A stretch of DNA of 64,000 nucleotides from Streptomyces sp. 1222.5 (lineage in GTDB: Bacteria > Actinomycetota > Actinomycetes > Streptomycetales > Streptomycetaceae), in assembly GCF_900105245.1 (NCBI RefSeq), contig NZ_FNSZ01000001.1, forward strand, positions 1,240,001-1,304,000. The letters are read 5' to 3'. The notes below the pieces were generated by a model. It did no database searches. It saw nothing but the letters and a program-made list of their open reading frames with translations, and was not told the origin of the DNA. The translations under genes and the position numbers were made by a program. Every line of letters begins with the position of its first letter. The first letter of the stretch is position 1. Shown one piece after another: positions 50,635 to 58,594 of the stretch.

Positions 50635-51585
50635 ATGGGCGATGTGACCACGATGCGAGCCATCAGCCAGGACGTCCTCGGCGGTCCCGAGGTGTTGCGG
50701 GAAGTACGTGTGGAGCGGCCTGAGCCGGGCCCGAACCAGGTGCTGGTGCGGGTGCGGGCCGCCGGGCTGAACCCCACCGACTGGAAGCACCGGGCGACCG
50801 GCGGGTTCCTGGGCGAGCCCCCCTTCGTCCTCGGCTGGGACGTGTCCGGCGAGGTCGCCGCGACCGGGATCGGCGTGGCCGCCTTCCGGCCCGGTGACGA
50901 GGTCTTCGGCATGCTGCCCTATCCGTACGGCCACGGCTCGCACGCCGAGTACGTGATCGCCCCGGTCCGCGCCCTGACGCGCAAGCCGACCTCGCTCGAC
51001 CACGTGCAGGCGGGCGCGCTGCCGCTGGTGTCCCTGACCGCCTGGCAGGCGCTCACCGAGCACGCCGACGTACGGCCCGGGCAGCGGGTGCTGATCCACG
51101 CGGCGGCCGGCGGGGTCGGCCATGTGGCCGTCCGGATCGCCAAGGAGCGGGGCGCGTACGTGATCGGCACGGCGAGCGCGGGCAAGCACGGCTTCCTGCG
51201 GGAGCTCGGGGTGGACGAGCCGGTCGACTACCGCACCACGGACGTCACGGAGGTGGTGCGGGACGTCGACGTCGTGCTGGACACGCTGGGCGGCGAGACC
51301 TCCGTGCGGTCCCTGCGGACGCTGCGGCCGGGCGGGATCGTGGTGTCGATCCTGCCGGTGGGCTCCGCGGACTTCTTCGAGGAGGCCGAGCGGCTCGGTG
51401 TGCGGGCGGTGCGCATGCTGGTCGACGCGGACCGGGGCGGGATGCGGGCGGTCGCGGAGCTGGCCGGGTCCGGGAGGCTGCGCGCCACGATCGCCGGGAC
51501 GTTCCCGCTGGCCGAGGCGGCCAAGGCGCACGAGCTCGGGGACACCGGGCGCACGACGGGCAAGCTGGTGCTGATCGTCGACTGA
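50635..51585 (+). CDS. NADP-dependent quinone-oxidoreductase-like MDR protein
   Basis: 316 residues, no zinc-binding cysteines. VRAAGLNPTDWKHRATGGF and FVLGWDVSGEVAATG form the catalytic-domain core; AAAGGVGHVAVRIAKERGAYVIGTAS is the NADP-binding Rossmann motif. Such proteins reduce quinones or enones. The ATG at 50635 is used; the ATG at 50653 is a possible start. The ribosome site is weak for both (GCAGG further up). Confidence 0.85.
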   Translation: MGDVTTMRAISQDVLGGPEVLREVRVERPEPGPNQVLVRVRAAGLNPTDWKHRATGGFLGEPPFVLGWDVSGEVAATGIGVAAFRPGDEVFGMLPYPYGHGSHAEYVIAPVRALTRKPTSLDHVQAGALPLVSLTAWQALTEHADVRPGQRVLIHAAAGGVGHVAVRIAKERGAYVIGTASAGKHGFLRELGVDEPVDYRTTDVTEVVRDVDVVLDTLGGETSVRSLRTLRPGGIVVSILPVGSADFFEEAERLGVRAVRMLVDADRGGMRAVAELAGSGRLRATIAGTFPLAEAAKAHELGDTGRTTGKLVLIVD

Positions 51586-51704
51586 CACGACACGCGCCAA
51601 ACTCGAAGACATATGTCAATCGAACATGCTCAAATTCCTTCCATCGAGGGTAACTTGACGATCGGGGCACCGGCGTCCGGGAACGGGTGGGAGGTGGTGG
51701 CGGG

Positions 51705-52085
51705 GTGCGACACGAGCCTGTACCTCTCACACGGCATGTGCGTGTGTACGCCTACCGGGCGCACACGGTCCTGGAGTTCCGGGGCGAGATCGACATCGCC
51801 GCGGCGGCGGAGATCGTGCCGGTCCTCGATCTGGTCACGGGCCGCCCCGGCGAACGGATCCTGATCGATCTGCGGCTCGTGGAGTTCTTCGACTGTTCGG
51901 GGCTGCGCCTGCTGCACCGGGCGCGGATGCGGGTGCTGGAGCGCGGCGGGCGGCTGCACCTCGTGTGCACGCACCCGCTGACCCTGTGCGTGTTCCGGGT
52001 GACCGGCCTCACCCGGCTGCTGCCGCCGCATCCCACGCCGGACGCCGCCCTGGCCGAGGCCGAGGCGGCGTCCGGCTCGTTGTGA
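51705..52085 (+). CDS. STAS-domain anti-sigma factor antagonist
   Basis: 126 residues. VLEFRGEIDIAAAAEIVPVLD and ILIDLRLVEFFDCSGLRLLHRARMR form the STAS core; the Asp-Cys-Ser-Gly loop contains the Ser phosphorylated in SpoIIAA/RsbV-type proteins. A partner anti-sigma kinase is not adjacent; the PP2C protein at 24654-27035 could act on it. The GTG at 51705 lies ten bases after GGGAGG; the GTG at 51687 precedes that site. The AT-rich leader holds a GACATATGTC palindrome at ~51608-51617. Confidence 0.85.
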   Translation: MRHEPVPLTRHVRVYAYRAHTVLEFRGEIDIAAAAEIVPVLDLVTGRPGERILIDLRLVEFFDCSGLRLLHRARMRVLERGGRLHLVCTHPLTLCVFRVTGLTRLLPPHPTPDAALAEAEAASGSL

Positions 52086-52091
52086 CGCGGG

Positions 52092-53036
52092 CTACGACTC
52101 CTCGAACAGGGCGCTGACAGATTCGCCGTCGTGGATCCGGCGCATGGCCTCGGCCAGGGCCGGCGCGATGGACAGCACACGCAGCTTCTCCGTGTGCTCG
52201 CCCTCGGGGATCGGCACGGTGTTGGTACAGACGATCTCCAGGACGTCCGGCTGCTCGCTCAGCCGTTTCAGCGCGCCCGCCGCGAACAGACCGTGCGTGC
52301 ACGCCACCCGGATCGACCGCGGCCGGGACTCCCGCAGCCGGTCCAGGAGTTCCAGCACGGTGCTGCCCTTGGCGATCTCGTCGTCCAGCACGATGACGTC
52401 CCGTCCGGCGACGTCGCCGATGACGGAGCTGATGGTCACCCGGTCGTCCGCGTAGCGCTGCTTGGCGCCGGCCGCCACGCCGGCGCCGATCCGGCGGGCG
52501 AACGCGGCGGCCTCCTTCGCGTTGCCGAGGTCCGGCGAGACGACCGTGGTGCGGGTCAGGTCGTACTGCCGGAAATGTGAAGCCAGTTCGTGCAGGGCGT
52601 GCAGATGGTCGACCGGCACCGAGAAGAAGCCGTGCACCTGCGGGGAGTGCAGGGTCATGGCGAGCACCCGGCTCGCGCCCGCGGCGACCATGAGGTCGGC
52701 GACCAGCCGCCCGCCGATGGAGATGCGCGGGGCGTCCTTCTTGTCGGAGCGCGCGTAGGAGTAGTGCGGCATGACGACGGTGATGCGGCCCGCCGAGGCG
52801 CCGCGGGCGGCGTCGCACATCAGCAGCAGCTCCACCAGATGCTCCTGCACCGGCGTGACCAGGGGCTGGATCAGGAAGACGTCCCGCTCCCGGCAGTTGG
52901 CCTGAAGCTGCACCTCCAGACAGTCGTTGGCGAACCTGCTCACCCGGGTGGGACTGAGCGGCACCCCGAGATGGGCGCAGACCTCCTCGGCCAGGCCGGG
53001 GTGGGCGCTGCCGCTGAAGACGGCGATGTCTCGCAC
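52092..53036 (-). CDS. Ribose-phosphate pyrophosphokinase (PRPP synthetase), probable second copy
   Basis: 314 residues. MPHYSYARSDKKDAPRISI carries the ATP-binding loop, MTLHSPQVHGFFSVPVDHL the conserved His region, and DVIVLDDEIAKGSTVLELLD the PRPP loop. It makes PRPP from ribose 5-phosphate and ATP for nucleotide, His and Trp synthesis. The Ser/Glu substitutions in the loop and the position outside the usual glmU-prs region suggest a paralogue of the housekeeping prs. GTG start at 53036. It faces the STAS gene tail to tail (6 bp). Confidence 0.88.
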   Translation of the reverse strand: MRDIAVFSGSAHPGLAEEVCAHLGVPLSPTRVSRFANDCLEVQLQANCRERDVFLIQPLVTPVQEHLVELLLMCDAARGASAGRITVVMPHYSYARSDKKDAPRISIGGRLVADLMVAAGASRVLAMTLHSPQVHGFFSVPVDHLHALHELASHFRQYDLTRTTVVSPDLGNAKEAAAFARRIGAGVAAGAKQRYADDRVTISSVIGDVAGRDVIVLDDEIAKGSTVLELLDRLRESRPRSIRVACTHGLFAAGALKRLSEQPDVLEIVCTNTVPIPEGEHTEKLRVLSIAPALAEAMRRIHDGESVSALFEES

Positions 53037-53224
53037 GATCCGCTCCTCGCATGATCGTCAGGGGCTGGGCCGTCATGCTACTGGCGCCCCACCGCATCCG
53101 CCCGGCGGCGACGGCACGATCAGGCCGGGGCGCGAGCCGCCCGATGGTCCGGACGTTCGGCCAACGCAGTTGTCTGGTACGGCGGTCGGCGGGCATCCGG
53201 ACACAAGGAAGGAGGACCGTCGCG

Positions 53225-53884
53225 ATGGGGACTTCCGTCAGACGCATGCCCGGCTGGGTCAAGGCCGTGGCCGCCCTCGTCCTGGTGCTCGCGGTGCTGT
53301 TCGCCGGGATCCGGCTGGCCGTGCTGCCGGGCATCAAGGACCTTTTCGGCACCGAGACGCACGACCGCTCCGGACCCGCGCTCCTCAGGTCCATCCAGGA
53401 CATGAGCCGCTACGACGCGGCCTCGGGCAACTTCCAGGTCGTCGTGGACCTGGACAAGGACGCCAAGTTCCTGCCCGACGCCATCCGCGGCACCCGCACC
53501 CTGTACGTCGGGGCCGGCACCGTGGACGCCTACGTCGACCTCGGACGGGTCGGGGAGAAGGACGTGACCGTCAACGGCGACCGCACGTCCGCCACGATCC
53601 GGCTGCCGCACGCCGCGCTCGGCAAACCCGCCCTCGACCCCGACCACTCCTACGCCGTGTCCAAGCAGCGCGGTCTGCTGGACCGGCTGGGCGACCTGTT
53701 CTCGGACAACCCCAACAGCGAGCAGGCCGTGCAGAAGGTCGCCGTGCGCCACATCGGCGGCGCGGCGCGGAGCAGCGGGCTGACCGCGCGCGCCGAGAGC
53801 AACACCACCGCCATGCTCCAGGGGCTGCTGCGCTCCCTCGGCTTCAAGGAGGTGCGCATCACCTACGGCACGCGACCGGGCTGA
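53225..53884 (+). CDS. DUF4230 membrane-anchored protein
   Basis: 219 residues. One N-terminal helix (GWVKAVAALVLVLAVLFAGIRLAV) anchors an outside domain: LLRSIQDMSRYDAASGNFQVVVDLDKDA is the DUF4230 start, repeated beta structure follows, and LLRSLGFKEVRITYG ends it. Function unknown. GGAGG ten bases before the ATG. The stop is immediately followed by the stop of the convergent MrpD-like gene, within the palindrome GGCTGATCAGCC. Confidence 0.82.
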   Translation: MGTSVRRMPGWVKAVAALVLVLAVLFAGIRLAVLPGIKDLFGTETHDRSGPALLRSIQDMSRYDAASGNFQVVVDLDKDAKFLPDAIRGTRTLYVGAGTVDAYVDLGRVGEKDVTVNGDRTSATIRLPHAALGKPALDPDHSYAVSKQRGLLDRLGDLFSDNPNSEQAVQKVAVRHIGGAARSSGLTARAESNTTAMLQGLLRSLGFKEVRITYGTRPG

Positions 53885-55651
53885 TCAGCCGCCCAGCACT
53901 CCCGGCAGGGCCAGCAGTCCCAGCGCCGTGGCGCCGACCAGCAGCCAGGCCACGTAGTCGCCCACGTGCCCGGACTGCAGCCGGCGCAACGGCGCGGCCC
54001 GGTCGGGGGCGGCCACCCACCGGGGGCGGGTCACGGCGAGGGCGGCGAGGGCCGCCGCCAGCACGGTGGCGGCCAGGCCCAGCAGGGCGCCGTGGAGCGT
54101 CCAGTGCACGGCCACCTGGGCGCCGCCCGAGCCCGTCTCGTTGACCGAGCGGGCCACCAGGTCACCGAAGCCGGGGACGGTGCCGACGGCGAGGGCCCCG
54201 GCGAGCAGCACGGCGGGCACCGTCGTCATGGTGTCCGGGATCCGGCGCAGCAGACCGCCGGTCTCGGGTTCCTCGTCGGAGCCGCTCGTCTCGTACTCGG
54301 CGTCCCGCGGGCGTGGCCCGAGCCCGAGGAACACCCGGGCCGTGACCCGCAGGACCGCGCCGCCGGTGATCGCGGACGCGGCCACGAACACGACGGTGAG
54401 CGGGCCGCCGACCGCCTCCTCGGTCACCGCCTTGCCGAGTCCGGTGCCGAACGGCGGCAGGCCCGCGAGGCCCAGGCCGCCGACGGCGAACAGCACCGCG
54501 GTCACGCGCAGCCGGCGGGCCCGGCCGTGCAACGCGTGCTCGTCGACGCTGCCGAACCGGTCGAGCAGCACGCCCGCGCAGGCGAACAGCGCGGCCTTCA
54601 CCCCGGCGTGCCCGATGATGTACAGCGCGACCCCGTCGTCGCCCTCGGGGGTGAGGACGCCGATGCCGACGAGGAACAGGCCGGTGTGGGCGACGGTGGA
54701 GTAGGCCAGCAGCCGTTTGATGTGCCGCTGGTACCAGCACATGACGGCGCCGACCGCGGCCGTGAGGGTGCCGAGCGTCACCAGGGCCCGGGTCAGGTCG
54801 GCGGCCGGGATGCCGCCGGGGCCTGCGAAGACGGTGCCGTAGACGCGCCAGACGCCGTAGACGCCGAGTTCGACCATCACCCCGGACAGCAGCATGCAGA
54901 CCGGGGTGGGGGCGACGGCGTGCGCGTCCGGCAGCCAGAAGTGGAAGGGCAGCGAGGCCGCCTTCACCAGCAGGCCGGTCAGGACCAGCACGAAGGAGGC
55001 GAGGACCAGCGCGTCCGGACCGCCGCTCCCGGCCGCGGTGTCGAGGCCGCGCCCGATCTTCGACATGCCGAGTTCACCGGTGCGCGCGTACAGCAGGGCG
55101 ATGCCCATCAGCATGGCGTACGCGCCGAGGGAGTTGACGACGCCGAAGGTCAGGGCGCCCTGCACGGCCTTGGCCTCGTCGATGCGGTAGCCGGTGAGCG
55201 CATAGGCCGTGACGCTCATCAGCTCGAAGAACACGAACGCGTTGAACAGGTCGCCGGCGAGGGCGAATCCGCACATGGCGCCCTGGAACACCAGCATCAG
55301 GGCGGTGAACGCGCCGCGGTGACCGTGCGGGGGCTCGTCGAAGTACCGCCAGGAGTAGGCGAGGGCGGCGAGGGTCAGCAGCGAGACCAGCGTGGCCATG
55401 CCCAGCGCCGGGCCGTCCCCGATCACGACGATACCGACGCTCTCGCCGCCGACGGGCAGCCAGCCGCCGACCCACTCGACCATCGGCGGGACGGAGGACG
55501 CCAGCAGGAGCAGCGCCAGGACGGCGGTGCCGCCCGAGACCAGGAGACCGGTGATCTCGGCGGCGATCCGGGGCAGCCGCCGGCCGGCGACGACCAGGAA
55601 GGCCGCGCCGAGCAGCGGGATCGCGACGAGCAGCGGGAGCAGATGGTGCAT
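53885..55651 (-). CDS. mrpD: Mrp/Mbh-type antiporter subunit D (NuoL/M/N-like)
   Basis: 588 residues and ~14 helices. GHRGAFTALMLVFQGAMCGFALAGDLFNAFVFFELMS carries the conserved Glu of the H+ channel in helix 5, LLVKAASLPFHFWLPDAHAVAPTPVC the conserved Lys, and HIKRLLAYSTVAHTGLFLVG the second half-channel. It pumps Na+ or K+ against H+. It overlaps the C-subunit gene by one base (TGATG). Last gene of the cluster; the symbol reflects homology, not a proven complex. Confidence 0.88.
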   Translation of the reverse strand: MHHLLPLLVAIPLLGAAFLVVAGRRLPRIAAEITGLLVSGGTAVLALLLLASSVPPMVEWVGGWLPVGGESVGIVVIGDGPALGMATLVSLLTLAALAYSWRYFDEPPHGHRGAFTALMLVFQGAMCGFALAGDLFNAFVFFELMSVTAYALTGYRIDEAKAVQGALTFGVVNSLGAYAMLMGIALLYARTGELGMSKIGRGLDTAAGSGGPDALVLASFVLVLTGLLVKAASLPFHFWLPDAHAVAPTPVCMLLSGVMVELGVYGVWRVYGTVFAGPGGIPAADLTRALVTLGTLTAAVGAVMCWYQRHIKRLLAYSTVAHTGLFLVGIGVLTPEGDDGVALYIIGHAGVKAALFACAGVLLDRFGSVDEHALHGRARRLRVTAVLFAVGGLGLAGLPPFGTGLGKAVTEEAVGGPLTVVFVAASAITGGAVLRVTARVFLGLGPRPRDAEYETSGSDEEPETGGLLRRIPDTMTTVPAVLLAGALAVGTVPGFGDLVARSVNETGSGGAQVAVHWTLHGALLGLAATVLAAALAALAVTRPRWVAAPDRAAPLRRLQSGHVGDYVAWLLVGATALGLLALPGVLGG

Positions 55652-56001
55652 CAGCCGCGCAGCTCCCGGAGTTCGTCGGGGTCGACGGTGCCGTGCCGTT
55701 TGGCGATCTGCAGCACCAGGGCGAGCAGCAGCGCGGTGACGGTGGCGCCGACGACGATGTCGGTGAGGGTGAGGGCCTGCACGACCGGGTCGACCACGGG
55801 CCGGGAGCCGGGCCGGATGTCGGAGAAGACGGGCGCGGTGGCGCCGTCGCGGTAGCCGACCGCCAGCAGCAGGATGTACGTGGCGGACTGGCAGACCGCG
55901 AGACAGCCGACGGCGTGGACGAGGTTGCGGCTGGTGGCGAGGCCGTAGCAGCCCACCAGGAACACGTAGGCCGCGATCAGGTACGGAAGGACGTGCATCA
56001 C
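55651..56001 (-). CDS. mrpC: Mrp antiporter subunit C (NuoK-like)
   Basis: 116 residues and three helices: VLPYLIAAYVFLVGCYGLATSRNLVHAVGCLAV, SATYILLLAVGYRD, and DPVVQALTLTDIVVGATVTALLLALVLQIAKRHGT, the NuoK/MrpC pattern with a Glu/Asp and the conserved ALTLTDIVVG motif. Start by GTG 56001 (or ATG 55998). Its stop shares a base with the D start. Confidence 0.9.
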   Translation of the reverse strand: MMHVLPYLIAAYVFLVGCYGLATSRNLVHAVGCLAVCQSATYILLLAVGYRDGATAPVFSDIRPGSRPVVDPVVQALTLTDIVVGATVTALLLALVLQIAKRHGTVDPDELRELRG

Positions 56002-56008
56002 GGTGTTC

Positions 56009-56746
56009 TCAACTCCCCTGCTCCTCCTCGATCTCGACGGCCTGGTCGAGGAAGTTGGCGAGCAGGACGACCACCGCGCTCGCCACCTCCATGCCGATGG
56101 CCGCGTTCAGCAGCGGGACGGTGCCGCCGGAGGCCAGGGTGTTGAAGGTGCCGTACGGCAGCAGTGTGTTGGCCAGGAACGCGGTGCCGGCCAGGATCCC
56201 CGCGAGACCGAGCACGAGGTAGGAGGAGACGGCGACCGCGTCGGAGACCTCGTAGACGCCGAGCGGGCGGACGCGCTCCAGGGCGCGGTAGTCGGCGCCG
56301 AGGTAGAGCAGGTGCAGGGCGGTCGCGGCGACGACTCCGCCCTGGAAGCCGCCGCCGGGGCTGAGCTGGCCGTGCGCGACGATGTACAGGCCGGTGACCA
56401 GGGCGACGGGGAGCACGATCAGGGCGTAGCGGCGGACCGGCCGGGCCACCTCGGCGGGTTCGGGCCGGGCCCGGTGCTCGTCGCGGGCCTGGCGCAGCAG
56501 CACCACGCAGCCGAGGACGGAGGCGAACAGGATGCTCATCTCGCCGAGGGTGTCGTAGGCGCGCTGGTCGAAGTTGACGGAGGCGATGGTGTTGGCGGTG
56601 TGCCGGTCGAGGGAGGCGCGGACGGCCCGTTCGCCGTACGGGTGCCATCGGCCGCCGAAGTCCGGCAGGTCGAGGCAGGCCGCGGCCAGCAGGGCCGCCA
56701 GGCCGGTGCCGCCGACGGCCAGCAGCCACAGCCGCAGCCGGTTCAC
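56009..56746 (-). CDS. mrpB: MbhE-MrpB fusion subunit
   Basis: 245 residues. Residues ~1-95 have a helix then HTANTIASVNFDQRAYDTLGEMSILFASVLGCVVLL, the C-terminal segment of MrpA that is a separate MbhE subunit in archaeal hydrogenases. From ~110 onward VRRYALIVLPVALVTGLYIVAHGQLSPGGGFQGGVVAA is the MrpB (PF04039) hallmark. GTG start at 56746 overlaps the preceding stop by four bases. Confidence 0.85.
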   Translation of the reverse strand: MNRLRLWLLAVGGTGLAALLAAACLDLPDFGGRWHPYGERAVRASLDRHTANTIASVNFDQRAYDTLGEMSILFASVLGCVVLLRQARDEHRARPEPAEVARPVRRYALIVLPVALVTGLYIVAHGQLSPGGGFQGGVVAATALHLLYLGADYRALERVRPLGVYEVSDAVAVSSYLVLGLAGILAGTAFLANTLLPYGTFNTLASGGTVPLLNAAIGMEVASAVVVLLANFLDQAVEIEEEQGS

Positions 56747-57006
56747 CGGGTGCCGTCCTCGTCCGGGGTGCGGCGCCTTCGGATCCTGCGCACCGAGAGC
56801 ATGATCAGCAGCGGGGTCAGCGCGGCGCCGACGGCCAGTTGGGACAGGCCGACGTCGGGGGCCTGGAGCACGGTGAACAGCGCGGCGAGGACGACGCCGA
56901 GCACGGAGAGCACCAGCGCCTGCCGGGCCGGGTCGCGCTGGGCGACGGCCGCGGTGGCGGAGGCGGCCACCAGGAGCAGGGTGACGACGATCAGTGCGTC
57001 GGACAT
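56743..57006 (-). CDS. MbhD-like (DUF4040) antiporter subunit
   Basis: 87 residues and three helices. ALFTVLQAPDVGLSQLAVGAALTPLLIM is the DUF4040 signature, the part found next to MbhE at the end of MrpA. GGGAGGTG is six bases before the ATG at 57006. The stop overlaps the MrpB start (GTGA). Confidence 0.85.
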   Translation of the reverse strand: MSDALIVVTLLLVAASATAAVAQRDPARQALVLSVLGVVLAALFTVLQAPDVGLSQLAVGAALTPLLIMLSVRRIRRRRTPDEDGTR

Positions 57007-57054
57007 GCGGCACCTCCCGGCGGTGCGCCGGCCGCCGTTCCCGCCCGGCGCGCG

Positions 57055-57507
57055 TCAGCCACCGCGCACCCCGTGAATACCACCGGCCAGCGCGCGCGAG
57101 GCGATCAGGTTGCCGCCGATCAGCAGGACGCCGATCACCAGCAGTTTCACCATGGCCCGGCCCGGTCCGCCGGCCACGCACAGCGCGATCACGACGGCCG
57201 CGCCCAGCCCGGCTGCGGCCCAGGTCGGTCCCCAGGCGCCCGCCTCCTCGCGCTCCAGTTCGTCGGAGAGGAGCCGGGCGAAGACGAGGGTGCCGACGGG
57301 GCCGAGCAGCGCGAGCAGCAGGGCGAGGTCGACGTAGGCCGGGCGGCCGTAGCCCTGGGAGAGGAGCAGCAGGGCCGGGCAGACGACCGAGGTGGTCAGG
57401 TTCTGGGCGACGACCCGGCGGGCGAGCGGGCCGGTGGTCACGCCCCAGACGGCGGCCGCCCCTCCCCCGCCGAGTTCGACGGTCGCCGCGAGGATCCAGC
57501 CGTTCAC
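57055..57507 (-). CDS. mrpF: MrpF-like subunit with a C-terminal MrpG-like extension
   Basis: 150 residues. The first ~85 (RRVVAQNLTTSVVCPALLLL, DLALLLALLGPVGTLVFARLL) are MrpF. Residues ~100-150 add two helices (LGAAVVIALCVAGG, MVKLLVIGVLLIGGNLIAS) that occupy the place of the separate MrpG gene. The fusion is my reading; MrpG identity is not firm. GTG at 57507 overlaps the E stop by four bases. A 48-bp gap follows. Confidence 0.75.
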   Translation of the reverse strand: MNGWILAATVELGGGGAAAVWGVTTGPLARRVVAQNLTTSVVCPALLLLSQGYGRPAYVDLALLLALLGPVGTLVFARLLSDELEREEAGAWGPTWAAAGLGAAVVIALCVAGGPGRAMVKLLVIGVLLIGGNLIASRALAGGIHGVRGG

Positions 57508-57698
57508 CGCCACGTCACCGCCCGCCGGCCGGCCCGGGCCAGCAGCGCGCCCAGCGCGGCACAGCTCGCGCCGACGATCCGCTCGAGGGTGTCGACGGTG
57601 GAGACGAGCACCAGCCACAGCAGTGCCAGGGCCGCCCACCAGGCGAGGAGTTCGCCGGCGGCGAGGAGGACCGTGCGGCCGGCCGGTCGCCGGGTCAT
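57504..57698 (-). CDS. mrpE: Short MrpE-like antiporter subunit
   Basis: 64 residues, two helices: TVLLAAGELLAWWAALALLWLVLVS and VGASCAALGALLARAGRRA. The position (first gene of an Mrp-like run) and the pattern support MrpE, but usual MrpE proteins are ~160 residues, so this is a truncated or minimal form. GAGGAGG about six bases before the ATG at 57698. The upstream 244-bp region is shared with the VanZ gene. Confidence 0.6.
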   Translation of the reverse strand: MTRRPAGRTVLLAAGELLAWWAALALLWLVLVSTVDTLERIVGASCAALGALLARAGRRAVTWR

Positions 57699-57942
57699 CC
57701 GCCACCTCCTCGGTCCGCTTCGCCCATGGGTACGGTGCTTCGTCCCCTGCACCGCTCGGGGCATCCAAGCACCGCCGGGCCCGCGGCGGGGCGGCGGCGC
57801 GCGGGTCGGTACCCGGAGTGCCCCGGGAGCGTGAACGGAAACCGGCGATGCGCCCCCGATAACGGCCCGGGCGGCGGCATCCCGGGCCGGACTGCGGGTA
57901 ACCGCTCGGAAAATCGGGGAAGTTCACGACCTGGAGGACCGC

Positions 57943-58500
57943 ATGGCCCGTACCGCTTCGCGTCTGCCCGCACTGCTGCGCGCTCCGAGGAAACAGGAGC
58001 GGGCCGAGGCGCCGCGCCCACCGGTCGAACGGCACGCGCTCGCCCTGCCCGTACGACTGCTGGCCATGCTGGTCGCCTTCACGTTCATGGTGGCGTTCGC
58101 CGTCGTACTGGCCCGGCTCACGCTGCAGCCGTCCCCGGCGTCGGTGTCGCTGACGCACAGCAATCTGCATCCCGGCCGCTCGCTGAAGGCCTACGTGGAG
58201 TTCGCGCCGTTCCGCGACGCGGTCAAACAGATCGGCGGGAACGTGCTGCTCGGTGTGCCGTTCGGGGTGCTGGTGCCGGTGCTCGCCCCGCGCGCCCGGG
58301 GGATGCTCCAGGTGCTGGTGCTCACGGCGCTGGTGATGCTCATGGTGGAGCTGGCGCAGGGCGCGCTGGTCACCGGGCGTGCCTTCGACATCGACGACGT
58401 CATCCTCAACACCACCGGGGCGCTGCTCGGTTGGCTGCTGCTGGGGCGGCGGCTCGGGCGCGGGGTGCACCGGCGCGTACGACGGCCGGCGGCCGAGTGA
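57943..58500 (+). CDS. VanZ-family membrane protein
   Basis: 185 residues with an Arg/Ala/Pro-rich cytoplasmic N-terminus and four helices: LPVRLLAMLVAFTFMVAFAVVL, IGGNVLLGVPFGVLVPVLAP, MLQVLVLTALVMLMVELAQG, and DIDDVILNTTGALLGWLLLGRR. GGNVLLGVPFG and DIDDVILNTTGALLG are the VanZ motifs; VanZ raises teicoplanin resistance in enterococci by an unknown route, and actinobacterial members are usually not linked to resistance. GGAGG precedes the ATG. Confidence 0.92.
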   Translation: MARTASRLPALLRAPRKQERAEAPRPPVERHALALPVRLLAMLVAFTFMVAFAVVLARLTLQPSPASVSLTHSNLHPGRSLKAYVEFAPFRDAVKQIGGNVLLGVPFGVLVPVLAPRARGMLQVLVLTALVMLMVELAQGALVTGRAFDIDDVILNTTGALLGWLLLGRRLGRGVHRRVRRPAAE

Positions 58501-58510
58501 TCGTCAGCAA

Positions 58511-58557
58511 CTGGTCCGTACCAGGGTATTGACGGGTTCTTATCTCACTCCTTAAAT
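58511..58557 (+). promoter_or_regulatory. Promoter of the GH16 gene with an adjacent palindrome
   Basis: -35 TTGACG (58529-58534), 17 bases, -10 TTAAAT (58552-58557), one of the best sigma-70-type matches in the window. The palindrome CTGGT-CCGT-ACCAG (58511-58524) sits just upstream of the -35 box. Confidence 0.75.
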
Positions 58558-58594
58558 CAAGAGGCATCTCACCCCCCACGCCGAACGGAGAGCC

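Noticed and set aside
53879..53890. TGATCA as a methylation (Dam-type) or replication site
   Set aside because: It is explained by two abutting stop codons, and Streptomyces lacks a Dam system of the E. coli kind.
57055..58470. 471-residue frame running from the MrpF gene through the VanZ gene
   Set aside because: Only the first 150 residues from GTG 57507 have Mrp features; the rest is antisense to VanZ.
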